This document shows, in pieces, positions 25,422 to 33,979 of a stretch of DNA of 64,000 bases. Positions within the stretch are counted from its first letter, which is position 1. Each line of letters begins with the position of its first letter. This DNA comes from JAKVJE01 sp047722305 (lineage in GTDB: Bacteria > Actinomycetota > Actinomycetes > Actinomycetales > Microbacteriaceae). Made by a program: the position numbers and the translations under genes. Under the pieces are notes generated by a model. That model saw only the letters and a program-made list of their open reading frames with translations, ran no database searches and was not told where the DNA came from. The stretch spans positions 1 through 64,000 of the forward strand of contig JBDNYM010000002.1 of the NCBI GenBank assembly GCA_047722305.1. The letters run 5' to 3'.

Positions 25422-26042
25422 TCAGTGAGCGGGACGCAGCATCGCCATCGCGTCGGTGCCCGCGAACCCGGGGATGGGGCCGCGCGGCTCGAAGCCGAAG
25501 CGGGCGTAGAGCCGGCGGCTGCCGAGCGTGGTCGACTCCAGGTAGGCGGGCAGGCGGTCGGCGTCGACCCGCCGCAGACGGGAGCGCAGCAGGGCGGAGC
25601 CGACCCCGCGTCCACGGGCCGCTCCCGACACCGCCAAGTCCGACAGATACCAGTGCGGGGTGCGCGGCCGCAGGGCGCCGAGTTCGGCCAGTCGTCCGCG
25701 CACGATCCGGGCGCGCCGAGGGCCGAGCGCCAGAGCCTGCCGCAGCCGCTGCCCCCAGCCGACCGGGGTCGTCTGGTCGGACCGGGGGGCCTCCCAGGAG
25801 CCGACGCCCAGCAGGCTGCCGCCGTCCCACACCGCGTCGATCGTTCCGGCCCGCAGCATGTCCGGGGTGACCTCGGCGGCGAACAGCGCCTCCAGCCGGC
25901 GCCCGGTCAGGCCCGGGCCCAGCCGCAGCACCACGGGGTCGTCCGTGAACGCCTCCACCAGCAGGCCGATGACGGCGTCGCGCTGGTCCGGACGCGCCGG
26001 CACCACCGGCAGCGCGGCGGACGCATCCGCCGACTCCGCCAT
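25422..26042 (-). CDS. GNAT-family N-acetyltransferase
   Basis: 206 residues with the acetyl-CoA-binding motif SDLAVSGAARGRGVGSALL near residue 135 (the R/Q-x-x-G-x-G/A loop as RGRGVG) and YLESTTLGSRRLYARFGFE near residue 170. This C-terminal pattern is found in actinobacterial GNATs of unknown substrate. Its ATG overlaps the luxS stop by one base (TGATG), so it is translated together with luxS. The partnership gives no clear substrate. Confidence 0.85.
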   Translation of the reverse strand: MAESADASAALPVVPARPDQRDAVIGLLVEAFTDDPVVLRLGPGLTGRRLEALFAAEVTPDMLRAGTIDAVWDGGSLLGVGSWEAPRSDQTTPVGWGQRLRQALALGPRRARIVRGRLAELGALRPRTPHWYLSDLAVSGAARGRGVGSALLRSRLRRVDADRLPAYLESTTLGSRRLYARFGFEPRGPIPGFAGTDAMAMLRPAH

Positions 26043-26536
26043 CACCGGGCGACAGCCTGGCCGGCGACGACGTGCCGCTCGAACGGGTCGTCGCTGATGC
26101 CCTGGTCGAGGATGGTGCGGGACCACTCGCGAGCGGAGAACAGGCTGTGGTCGCGGTAGTTGCCGCAGCTGCGCTCGGTGGTGCCCGGGACGTCCTCCCA
26201 CGTGACCTCCGTGGCGATCGCCTGCAAGGCGCCGCCAAGCGCCACCGCGACCTCCTGCGGAGTCGGCTCGCCCCAGACCAGCAGGTGGAAGCCGGTGCGG
26301 CAGCCGAACGGCGAGCAGTCGATGATCCCGTCCAGGCGGTCGCGCAGCAGGCTGGCCAGCAGGTGCTCGATGGTGTGCAGGCCCGCGGTCGGGATCGCGT
26401 TGGCGTTCGGCTGCACCAGTCGCAGGTCGAAGTTCGAGATCACGTCGCCGGACGGCCCCCGCTCCGTGCCGATCAGCCGCACGTAGGGCGCGTGCACCGC
26501 GGTGTGGTCCAGTTGGAAGCTTTCGACTTCAGCCAT
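26042..26536 (-). CDS. luxS: S-ribosylhomocysteine lyase
   Basis: LuxS cleaves S-ribosylhomocysteine to homocysteine and DPD, the precursor of the AI-2 signal, as part of the activated methyl cycle. The 164 residues start with VESFQLDHTAVHAPYVR. The metal-binding HTIEHLLA is near residue 55, the catalytic-cysteine segment DCSPFGCRTGF near residue 78, and the third metal ligand (CGNYRDHSL) near 125. All are intact. The ATG at 26536 has AGGGA at proper spacing. It heads a two-gene operon with the GNAT gene. Whether AI-2 is used as a signal cannot be told. Confidence 0.97.
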   Translation of the reverse strand: MAEVESFQLDHTAVHAPYVRLIGTERGPSGDVISNFDLRLVQPNANAIPTAGLHTIEHLLASLLRDRLDGIIDCSPFGCRTGFHLLVWGEPTPQEVAVALGGALQAIATEVTWEDVPGTTERSCGNYRDHSLFSAREWSRTILDQGISDDPFERHVVAGQAVAR

Positions 26537-26863
26537 GATTCCCTGCCTCGATTCGACGATCGGTCTCCGTCCACGGTACCCGGCCGGGCTGGTCGCGCGG
26601 CGTGTTCGACGCTTGGTTACGTGCTCCGGCGACGGTGCTAGGGTGAGGGCGCGCCCACAAGGCCATCGCCGTCGCACCGCGGCCCTCACCGGACCCAGGC
26701 TTGACAAGAGAGTTTCTCCACGGCAGTCCAGCGAGCGGATTCCGGCCGTACCCGACCGGCCGCAGCGGTCATCAGTCTTTTCCCCCGACTTCTCGATATT
26801 CCTCATTCCCGCAGGCGCGTCGACCGCGGATGTCCGCGCCCGCCACATCCAACGGAGCACATC
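26537..26863. other. Divergent intergenic region between luxS and a reductase gene
   Basis: 327 bp without a gene. A possible plus-strand promoter has TAGGGT at 26639-26644 behind a weak upstream element. I see no SAM or SAH riboswitch landmarks and no strong palindrome. Confidence 0.5.
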
Positions 26864-27841
26864 ATGAAATACACCGTCATCGGCGCCGGAGCCATGGGCT
26901 ACCGCTTCGGAGTTCTGCTGCAGGAGGTGGGCGGATTCGATGTCGACTTCGTCGACGCCTGGCAGCCCAACTTCGACGCGATCGGCCGACAGGGCGGCGT
27001 CTTCATCTCGCGCGACCACGAGGACCGCCACCTGGTGCCGGTCACCCTGTACACGCCCGAGGAGTACCGGGGCGAGCCCGACGTGTGGATCGTCTTCATG
27101 AAGCAGATGCAGCTGGCCGGCATGCTGCAGCGCTGCGCCCACCTGTTCCGACCCGGGCAGTACGTGTTCAGCGCCATGAACGGCATGGGGCACATCGAGA
27201 AACTGCAGCAGTACTTCGCCGACGACCACATCGTCGGCGGCACCGCCATGATCGCCACGCTGCTCACGGCCCCAGGCGACGTCGACTTCATGGGCGCCGC
27301 CGGCGCCGAGGTCATGCACATGACGCCGCTCACCGGGCAGGCCGACGACACCGTCCGAGCTCTCGAGGCCGACTTCCGCCAGGGCGGCCTCGGCCCCGTG
27401 CTCACCGACAACTTCATGGGCACGCTCATGGCGAAGGTGGTCTTCAACTCGGTGGTCAACACCCTCTGCACCATGTTCCGGGTGCGGATGGGCGAGTTCG
27501 CCCACTACGACGGCGTCGCCGACCTCGCGCGGATGATGCTCGACGAGGCCTACGACGCCTGCGAGCGCGCCGGCATCCAGCTCATCCAGAGCCGGCAGGA
27601 GGAAATCGACTCCGTGCCCGAGCTCAGCCGCAGCGCCTTCCCCTACCACTACCCCTCCATGGCGCAGGACTTCGCCGCCGGGCGCCCCACCGAAGTCGAC
27701 TACATCAACGGGTACATCGCGAAGCTCGGCCGCGACCACGGCTACATCTGCCACGTGCACGAGTTCGTCACCAAGCAGATGCACCTGGCCGAGACCATGC
27801 GCCAGTTCACCGGGTGTCTGCCGGGCACCCCTGAGAAGTAG
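26864..27841 (+). CDS. Ketopantoate reductase (PanE/ApbA) family oxidoreductase
   Basis: 325 residues. The N-terminal Rossmann loop is KYTVIGAGAMGYRFGVLLQE. The conserved Asn region appears as FSAMNGMGHIEKL near residue 102. The helical C-terminal domain carries the family lysine in LMAKVVFNSVVNTLC near residue 190, and RPTEVDYINGYI near residue 283. It would reduce a 2-oxo acid with NADPH, ketopantoate in the pantothenate pathway being the archetype. No pan genes lie nearby, so the substrate stays open. GGAG lies 10 bp before the ATG. Confidence 0.85.
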   Translation: MKYTVIGAGAMGYRFGVLLQEVGGFDVDFVDAWQPNFDAIGRQGGVFISRDHEDRHLVPVTLYTPEEYRGEPDVWIVFMKQMQLAGMLQRCAHLFRPGQYVFSAMNGMGHIEKLQQYFADDHIVGGTAMIATLLTAPGDVDFMGAAGAEVMHMTPLTGQADDTVRALEADFRQGGLGPVLTDNFMGTLMAKVVFNSVVNTLCTMFRVRMGEFAHYDGVADLARMMLDEAYDACERAGIQLIQSRQEEIDSVPELSRSAFPYHYPSMAQDFAAGRPTEVDYINGYIAKLGRDHGYICHVHEFVTKQMHLAETMRQFTGCLPGTPEK

Positions 27842-27856
27842 GGCGCACCCCTCCCG

Positions 27857-29155
27857 CTACCGGCCGGCGGCTGCCGGCCTCAGCAGCCGGGGGATGTAGC
27901 GGTACATGAGCACCGCGCCGACCAGCCCGCAGCCGCCCATCGCCAGGGCGGCCGCGGGCAGGCCGAACGCGGCGGTGAGGGCCGAGATGCCCAGCGGCCC
28001 GATCGCGGAGCCCGTGTCGCTGAACACTCGCCAGCTGCCCAGGAACGCGGGCATCCGCCCGGGCGCGTAGCGCGAGGCGAGGTCGGAGCCGAGCGTCATG
28101 ACGATGCCCGACCCCATCCCGTTGGCGATCGACAGCAGGATGGCGACCGCGATGTAGCCCCACTCGGTGGCGGCCAGCGGCAGCACCAGGTGCGCCAGGC
28201 CCAGCCCGGTCAGCACCGGGACGGCCACCCAGCGGCGCCCGTAGCGGTCCATCACCTGGCCCGACGTGTAGAACAGCGACAGGTCGACGGCCCCGGCGAT
28301 GCCGACGATGAGCGCGATGCTCGCCTCCGGGATCCCCAGGTGCACGCCCCACAGGGGCAGGATCACCTGACGCGAGGCGCGCATCATCTGCAGGATGCCC
28401 GCCGGGACGCCCAGGCGGACGAGGATGCCGAAGAACTCCATGATCGCCGGGCGGGGCTTCGGGCCGCCCAGGGCCGCGGCGGCGGCACCGGCGGCCTGGG
28501 CGCGGCTCGCGGCGCCCGGGGTCGGGACGGGGCCGGTCAGCCCGGCATCGAGCGTGGCCTGGCGGTTGCGCTGCAGCACCGTCTTCGGGTCGGGCATCAC
28601 CTGCAGCGCCACCAGCACCGCCCCACAGGCGGCCACGTGCAGCCAGTACACGCTGTGCGACCCCCACAGGGCGATCACCGGTGCGGCCAGGAACGGCCCC
28701 ACGAAGTACCCCACCCGCGAGGTGCCGCCCAGCAGCGACATGGCGCGGGCCCGGTAGGCCGTGGGCGTCCAGGTGGTCAGGAACGAATGCCGGGCCAGAT
28801 TGAACGTGGCCGAGGCGATACCCACCACCAGCACGCCGGCCGCCAGCACCACCAGGTTCGGCGCCGCCCAGCACACGACCGCCGCGAGCGCCGCCAGCAC
28901 GCCGGCGACGCGCATGGCGACCTCCTCGCCCCAGCGCGCGACGACGGCGCTGCTGGGGATGTCCCCGATCACCACACCGATCATCAGCAGCCCCGAGATG
29001 ATCCCGGCGACCGCCAGGTTGGCGCCCAGCGCCGTGGCGGTCAGCGGGACGACCGGGATGAGCGCGCCCTCGCCGGTGGCGAACAGGATGGCCGGCAGAT
29101 ACACCGGCACGAACAGCCCGCGCAGGAACGCGCCCTGTCCGCCCCGCTCCGCCAT
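27857..29155 (-). CDS. MFS transporter
   Basis: 432 residues with about 12 predicted helices. The family loop motif after helix 2 is degenerate (IPSSAVVARWGEEVAMR), while RHSFLTTWTPTAYRARAMSLLGG near residue 130 resembles motif B/C of drug:H+ antiporters. A central cytoplasmic loop of about 50 residues (about 190-240) is Ala/Pro-rich. Probably a drug or metabolite exporter; the substrate is unknown. It converges with the reductase gene and lies 105 bp downstream of mshB. Confidence 0.8.
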   Translation of the reverse strand: MAERGGQGAFLRGLFVPVYLPAILFATGEGALIPVVPLTATALGANLAVAGIISGLLMIGVVIGDIPSSAVVARWGEEVAMRVAGVLAALAAVVCWAAPNLVVLAAGVLVVGIASATFNLARHSFLTTWTPTAYRARAMSLLGGTSRVGYFVGPFLAAPVIALWGSHSVYWLHVAACGAVLVALQVMPDPKTVLQRNRQATLDAGLTGPVPTPGAASRAQAAGAAAAALGGPKPRPAIMEFFGILVRLGVPAGILQMMRASRQVILPLWGVHLGIPEASIALIVGIAGAVDLSLFYTSGQVMDRYGRRWVAVPVLTGLGLAHLVLPLAATEWGYIAVAILLSIANGMGSGIVMTLGSDLASRYAPGRMPAFLGSWRVFSDTGSAIGPLGISALTAAFGLPAAALAMGGCGLVGAVLMYRYIPRLLRPAAAGR

Positions 29156-29260
29156 CGACGCCTCCTGTGCCCGGCTGTCTGTGTGCCTGCCGGGCTCGAT
29201 CCGGGCCGCGGGCAGCGGATGTCCACGTTACCGCGGCGTCACCTCCACGACAGACGCCGT

Positions 29261-30118
29261 TCAGATTGCGGGCGCGTCCTGCAGCTCGACGTCGGCGACG
29301 ATGGGCTGGCGCTGCCCGCCGACGTGGCGGATGTGGTCGCCGACCACGGTCAGCTGGCTGCGGTAGCAGCGCAGCGCGGCCACCAGGCGGGGGCGCCACG
29401 GCTCCAGCGGCAGCGTCCGGGCCGGATCGCGGGGCGGGGCGGGCACGTCCTCCTCCGGCACCGGGGTCAGGATGAGGGCGCGGCAACCGGCCGCCGCTGC
29501 GGCTCGGCGGGCGACCGCCGAGATGCGACGGTGGTCGGGATGCCCGTAGCCGCCGCCGGAGTCGCAGGTGATGAGCAGGTCGGGGCGCCAACCATCCAGG
29601 TAGGCGCGGAGGTCGGCGACCTCGTCGTCCACGGGTCGGCGGGTGAACGCCGCCGCCGGAGCGTCCGCGGCCGGACCGGCGAGGCCGGGGCGCAGCCAGC
29701 GCATCCCCGAGTCCTCGTAGCGCGTCGGCTCCGCCCCGGCGACGCGGGCGGGCGGCGCCCCGAGCCAGACGTGCTCGATCGGCCCGAGCCCGTGCAGCGC
29801 CCGGCGGATCTCGGCCTCGCGGGCGCGCGAGAGCTGCGCCGGCGTGAGGTCCGGCGGCAGCGTGCCGGGGACGATCTCGCCGCGCTCGCCGCGGGTGGCG
29901 GTGATGACGGCCACGGCCCGCCCGGCGTCGCTCAGCGCCGCGAGCAGAGCGCCCGCGCTGATGGTCTCGTCATCGGGATGCGCATGCACGATGAGGATGC
30001 GCTGAGCGGCGGCCAGCCCGGAGGACTCCCAGCCGGACACGGCCCGCAGCGCCGCCGGATCGCGGCGATCCGGATCACGCACGCGGCCCGACCTCCACCG
30101 CTCGACGCGCACGGTCAT
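29261..30118 (-). CDS. mshB: GlcNAc-Ins deacetylase-like (PIG-L/LmbE family), probable MshB
   Basis: MshB removes the acetyl group of GlcNAc-inositol in mycothiol synthesis, using zinc. Visible are the first metal motif IVHAHPDDETISAGALL near residue 45, ATRGERGEI near residue 75, and the second metal motif GGGYGHPDHRRIS near residue 190. All three occur in MshB and Mca. The gene directly follows mshA, and their reading frames overlap by about 44 bp with the ATG at 30118. A GTG at 30037 is an alternative start. The mshA neighbour favours MshB over the related amidase Mca. Confidence 0.8.
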   Translation of the reverse strand: MTVRVERWRSGRVRDPDRRDPAALRAVSGWESSGLAAAQRILIVHAHPDDETISAGALLAALSDAGRAVAVITATRGERGEIVPGTLPPDLTPAQLSRAREAEIRRALHGLGPIEHVWLGAPPARVAGAEPTRYEDSGMRWLRPGLAGPAADAPAAAFTRRPVDDEVADLRAYLDGWRPDLLITCDSGGGYGHPDHRRISAVARRAAAAAGCRALILTPVPEEDVPAPPRDPARTLPLEPWRPRLVAALRCYRSQLTVVGDHIRHVGGQRQPIVADVELQDAPAI

Positions 30119-31316
30119 CCTGTGCACCGTCAGCGATGACCTCCCGGTAGCAATCGGCGCAGCCCGCCGCAGCCGCCGTCCAGGTCAAGGCCAGCGCGTG
30201 CCGACGACCGCGGCGGCCGAGCTCGTGCCGGCGCCCCGGGTCGCGCAGCAAGGCGGCCACCGCGCGCGTCCACTCGCCGGCGTCGTGCCCGAGCAGCAGC
30301 CCGGTCTCGCCGTCGAGCACCGCCTCGACCAGCCCTCCGGCTCGGGCGGCGACCACTGGGGTGCCGCAGGCCTGCGCCTCCAGCGCGACCAGCCCGAACG
30401 TCTCCGAGTGAGATGGGACGAGCGCGAGGTCGGCGACGGCCATCTCGTGGGCGAGCTCGGCCGGGGTGCGGGGACCCAGCCAGTCGACGGCACCGCTGAC
30501 CCCGAGGCTCTGCGCCTGAGCTCGCAGCCGGGCCGGGTAGCGCTCGTAGCCCGCCGTCGGGCCGCCGGCCACCCGAAGCCGCGCACCCGCGTTGGCGGGA
30601 TCGCGGTGCAGGCCGGCGAGCACGTCCAGCGCCAGGTCCACGCCTTTCAGGGGCTCCAGTCGCGCCGCCACCAGCAGCCGGGGAGCACCCGGCGCCGACC
30701 CCGGCGCATCCCCCGCCCGCGGCGCGAACACCTCGGCATCCACCCCCGGCGGCTGCACGCGCACCCGGGCCGGATCGGCCCCCAGCCGCTCGCACACCTG
30801 CCGGGCCTCGAACCGGCTCACGGCCAGCACCGCGTCCGCCTCCCGGGCCAGCCGGCGCTCCGCATCCAGCCGCTCGGCCCGTTCGGGCGGCTCCCCCGCG
30901 TCCAGCGAGGCCCCGACCGGAGCGGCGATGCTATGGAAGCTCTGCACCAGGGGGACGCCCGCGCGGCGGGCCACCGGCAGCGCCGCCAGCCCGGACAGCC
31001 AGTGGTGGGCGTGCACGATGTCCCACCCGGGCGCGAACGCGTCCAGCCGCGCCGAGAACTCCGGGATGAACGGCGCCTGCTCGGCCTTCGACAGCAGCCG
31101 CGCCGGCCCCGCGTCCAGAAAGCGCACCACCGCCCCGGGAATGGAGGCGTCGTCCACCTCGCGGTCGTCGGTGCGCCGCGTGTACACCTCGACCCGATGC
31201 CCGAGGCGGACCAGCTGCCCGGCGATCGCCCGCACCACCACGTTCATGCCGCCGACATCCCCCGACCCCGGGGCGGCGACCGGGGACGTGTGGTAGCTGA
31301 TCAGCGCGACGCGCAC
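30075..31316 (-). CDS. mshA: D-inositol-3-phosphate glycosyltransferase, mycothiol synthesis
   Basis: MshA transfers GlcNAc from UDP-GlcNAc to inositol 3-phosphate, the first mycothiol step. This is a GT-B protein of 413 residues. The N-terminal loop TSPVAAPGSGDVGGMNVVVR is diagnostic for MshA and the sucrose-synthase-like GT4 group. DIVHAHHWLSGLAA is near residue 100, and the UDP-binding segment LVPSHSETFGLVALEAQACG is near residue 310. The start codon is GTG at 31316. Adjacent mshA and mshB indicate that this organism uses mycothiol as its low-molecular-weight thiol. Confidence 0.93.
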   Translation of the reverse strand: MRVALISYHTSPVAAPGSGDVGGMNVVVRAIAGQLVRLGHRVEVYTRRTDDREVDDASIPGAVVRFLDAGPARLLSKAEQAPFIPEFSARLDAFAPGWDIVHAHHWLSGLAALPVARRAGVPLVQSFHSIAAPVGASLDAGEPPERAERLDAERRLAREADAVLAVSRFEARQVCERLGADPARVRVQPPGVDAEVFAPRAGDAPGSAPGAPRLLVAARLEPLKGVDLALDVLAGLHRDPANAGARLRVAGGPTAGYERYPARLRAQAQSLGVSGAVDWLGPRTPAELAHEMAVADLALVPSHSETFGLVALEAQACGTPVVAARAGGLVEAVLDGETGLLLGHDAGEWTRAVAALLRDPGRRHELGRRGRRHALALTWTAAAAGCADCYREVIADGAQDDRARRAVEVGPRA

Positions 31317-31388
31317 GGCGGTCCCCTCTCGGTATGCCTGCCGGTCGGCCGGCGGTTCCCGCAGGCAGTCTACGCAGCGGCCCCGGCA

Positions 31389-31394
31389 TATACT
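31389..31394 (+). promoter_or_regulatory. Candidate -10 box for the hydroxyacid dehydrogenase
   Basis: TATACT, matching the consensus at five of six positions, lies about 60 bp before the ATG in the divergent mshA/dehydrogenase gap. No clear -35 element is seen. Confidence 0.4.
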
Positions 31395-31452
31395 TGGCTT
31401 GATCGGACGCGGGCGTCACCCTGACGTCGACAGGCGTCGGCAGAGGGAGTGG

Positions 31453-32472
31453 ATGATGGCACGCGGAGTGGTCAAAATCGGGATCGTCGGGATGGGCCAC
31501 GTCGGCCCCCATGCGGCCAGCTTCCTGATCCAGCGCGGTTCCGTCGACGAGCTCTTCCTCGCCGACGTCGCGGAGAACGAGGCCAAGGTCCGCGCCGAGG
31601 CCTTCGACCTGTTCGACTCCAGCGTGTTCGCCCCGCGCCACGTCCTCGTGCACAACGTGCACGACGACTACGAGCAGCTCGCCCAGTGCGACGTCATCAT
31701 CAACGCCGCCGGCCACGTGAAGATGTCTGCCGAGAGTCGGGACGGAGAGCTGTTCGCCACCATCGCCAGTGCCCGGACGTTCGTGGGGCGCATCGCGGCC
31801 GCCGGCTTCGAGGGGTTCTGGGTGGACGTCTCGAACCCCAACGACGTGCTCACCCGCGAGATCCACCGCCTGTCCGGTCTGCCCGCCGGCCACGTGATGG
31901 GCACCGGCACCCTGCTCGACTCGGCCCGGCTGCGCACCGTGCTGTCGCGGGCCACCGGTCTGTCGACGCACTCCATCGACGCCTACATGCTGGGCGAGCA
32001 CGGCTTCACCGAGATCGCGGCCTGGTCGCAGATCTCGTTCTCGGGCAAGCCGCTCGGCGAACTCGCCGTCGAGCAGCCCGACACGTTCAAGCTCGATCAC
32101 GAGACCGTCGAGAAGGACGCCAAGATGGGCGGCTACTACGTGTACGAGGGCAAGCAGTGCACCGAGTACGCGATCGGCGCGTCGGCCGGGCGGCTCGCCG
32201 AGGCGATCATCCACAACGAGCACGTCGTGCTGCCCGCCTCCGTGCACCTCGACGGCCAGTACGGGCAGAGCGGCTTCTACATCTCCACCCCAGCCGTCAT
32301 CGGCGGCGAGGGCGTCGAAGACGTCTTCCAGCTGAACCTCACCGCCGAGGAGCAGGCCGGGTTCGTGCACTCCTGCGAGACCGTGCAGGCCAACTACGAC
32401 CAGCTGCCCGAGTTCTCGGTCGAGGCTTCGCGACAGAACCCGGCCGTCCCGCCGGAGGCCCCTGCCGAGTAG
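31453..32472 (+). CDS. L-lactate/L-2-hydroxyisocaproate dehydrogenase family enzyme
   Basis: An NAD-dependent L-2-hydroxyacid dehydrogenase of 339 residues. It shows the dinucleotide loop GIVGMGHVG near residue 10, the mobile-loop segment NAAGHVKMSAESRDGELF, NPNDVLTREI, the catalytic LDSARLR near residue 157, and the proton-relay histidine in LGEHGFTEIAAWS near residue 178. The C-terminus extends about 20 residues beyond typical LDH. Divergence around the substrate loop points to a branched 2-oxo acid reductase as much as to lactate dehydrogenase. AGAGGGAG suits either ATG 31453 or 31456. A broken relative lies at 20373-20650. Confidence 0.88.
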   Translation: MMARGVVKIGIVGMGHVGPHAASFLIQRGSVDELFLADVAENEAKVRAEAFDLFDSSVFAPRHVLVHNVHDDYEQLAQCDVIINAAGHVKMSAESRDGELFATIASARTFVGRIAAAGFEGFWVDVSNPNDVLTREIHRLSGLPAGHVMGTGTLLDSARLRTVLSRATGLSTHSIDAYMLGEHGFTEIAAWSQISFSGKPLGELAVEQPDTFKLDHETVEKDAKMGGYYVYEGKQCTEYAIGASAGRLAEAIIHNEHVVLPASVHLDGQYGQSGFYISTPAVIGGEGVEDVFQLNLTAEEQAGFVHSCETVQANYDQLPEFSVEASRQNPAVPPEAPAE

Positions 32473-32493
32473 CCGGCGCCGGCCGGACTGGTG

Positions 32494-33924
32494 TCAGACC
32501 CCGCGGCCGAACGCGTCGCGGGGCACGAACAGCAGGCACACCGCGGCGATCAGCGCGGTCGCGCCGCACAGCCCCCACACCGTCAGGTAGCCGGCCAGGG
32601 ACCCGGCCGTCCCGCTGGCCCCGTGCAGCAGGGCGACGCCGAAGACGCAGGATGCGACCGCGCCGCCGAGCGTCTTGGTCGTGTTGGTCAGCCCCGTCGC
32701 CACCCCGGTCTGCCCGACCGGAGCCGCCGCGGCCGCGGCCGCGGGCAGGGCGGCGACCAGCGCACCGGACCCCACCCCGGCGATCGCCATGTTGGTCAGC
32801 ACCGCGCCCAGGCTGCCGCGCGACACCAGGAACAGCCCGTAGCCGACCGCGACCAGCACCGCCGCCCCGATCAGCGTCAGCCTGGGCGCCAGCACCCGGG
32901 TGACCACGGGGAACAGCAGCGCGCCGACCAGCATCGTCAGCACGTACACCCCGATCAGCAGCGACACCTGCGACGAGGACGCCGACAGCCCGTAGCCGTG
33001 GACGGCCGCGTCGGTGCGCGCGAATGTCGACAGCGGCGCCTGGGCGCCGAGCACGGACACCCCGAACAGGCCGGCGGTCAGCTGCACCGGCCACATGTCG
33101 GGGCGGCCCAGCATGCGCACATCGATGAGCGGCTCGTCCTGTCGCAGCTCGTGCCGGGCGAACGGCCACAGCAGCACGATGCCCGCCGCGATCGCCGCCC
33201 ACGGCGGCACCGACTCCGGGCCGAGGATGCGCATCAGGCTCAGCCCGCCGGCCAGTGCCAGCAGGGCGGCCGTGATGAGTGCCAGCCCCGGCACGTCCAG
33301 CCGTCCGCCGGCGGGCTCGCCCAGGTCGCGGATGCCGAAGCAGACCACCGCGAAGCAGATCGCCACGATGATGCCCGGCACCAGCAGCACCGCCCAGAGC
33401 CGGCCGGCCCAGGCATCCCCGAGCACGCCCCCGGTGAGCGCCCCGACGATCACGCCGATCTCCAGGGCGGCGACCAGGATGCCGGAGGCCTGCCGGGTGA
33501 GCCCCGCCGCCCGCGGACGGCGCCGGGCGCGCCCGTACACGAGGGCGATCTCGAGCGGCAGCCAGACCGTGTAGAAGCCCTGCACCGCCCAGCAGAGCAG
33601 GAACATCCAGAACGAGGTCGCCAGGCACAGCCCGAGGGTCGCGGCGGCCGTGATGCCGGCGCTGATCGCCAGCAGCCGCCGGTGCCCGACCATGTCGCCC
33701 AGGCGGGCGAACGCGGGCACCACGATGGTGCTGACCATCAGCTGGGTGCCCTCGAACCAGTTCACGTCGGCGTCGTGGATGTTGAGATGACGGGCGATGG
33801 TGGTCAGCAACGGGGTGTAATACCCCTGAAGGACGCCGCTGGTGAACTCCACCACCACCAGCAGGCCCACCACCGCCCACAGCGGCCCGAGACGTGCGGA
33901 CGACGGGGACGGGCGGGCAGTCAT
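32494..33924 (-). CDS. MFS transporter, 14-helix DHA2-like
   Basis: 476 residues with about 14 hydrophobic segments. The conserved loop after helix 2 reads FARLGDMVGHRRLLA, the GxLaDrxGrkxxl motif. The N-terminal region has the helix 1-2 loop with DVNWFEGTQLMVSTIVVPA. Members of the group export drugs or lipids. I used ATG 33924; a GTG three codons upstream is possible. It is flanked by unrelated genes and no regulator is adjacent. Confidence 0.82.
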   Translation of the reverse strand: MTARPSPSSARLGPLWAVVGLLVVVEFTSGVLQGYYTPLLTTIARHLNIHDADVNWFEGTQLMVSTIVVPAFARLGDMVGHRRLLAISAGITAAATLGLCLATSFWMFLLCWAVQGFYTVWLPLEIALVYGRARRRPRAAGLTRQASGILVAALEIGVIVGALTGGVLGDAWAGRLWAVLLVPGIIVAICFAVVCFGIRDLGEPAGGRLDVPGLALITAALLALAGGLSLMRILGPESVPPWAAIAAGIVLLWPFARHELRQDEPLIDVRMLGRPDMWPVQLTAGLFGVSVLGAQAPLSTFARTDAAVHGYGLSASSSQVSLLIGVYVLTMLVGALLFPVVTRVLAPRLTLIGAAVLVAVGYGLFLVSRGSLGAVLTNMAIAGVGSGALVAALPAAAAAAAPVGQTGVATGLTNTTKTLGGAVASCVFGVALLHGASGTAGSLAGYLTVWGLCGATALIAAVCLLFVPRDAFGRGV

Positions 33925-33979
33925 GCCCGGCACGGTAGCGCCCGGACGTTTCCGGCGCGTGTCCGGGGCGTCCGGCGCC

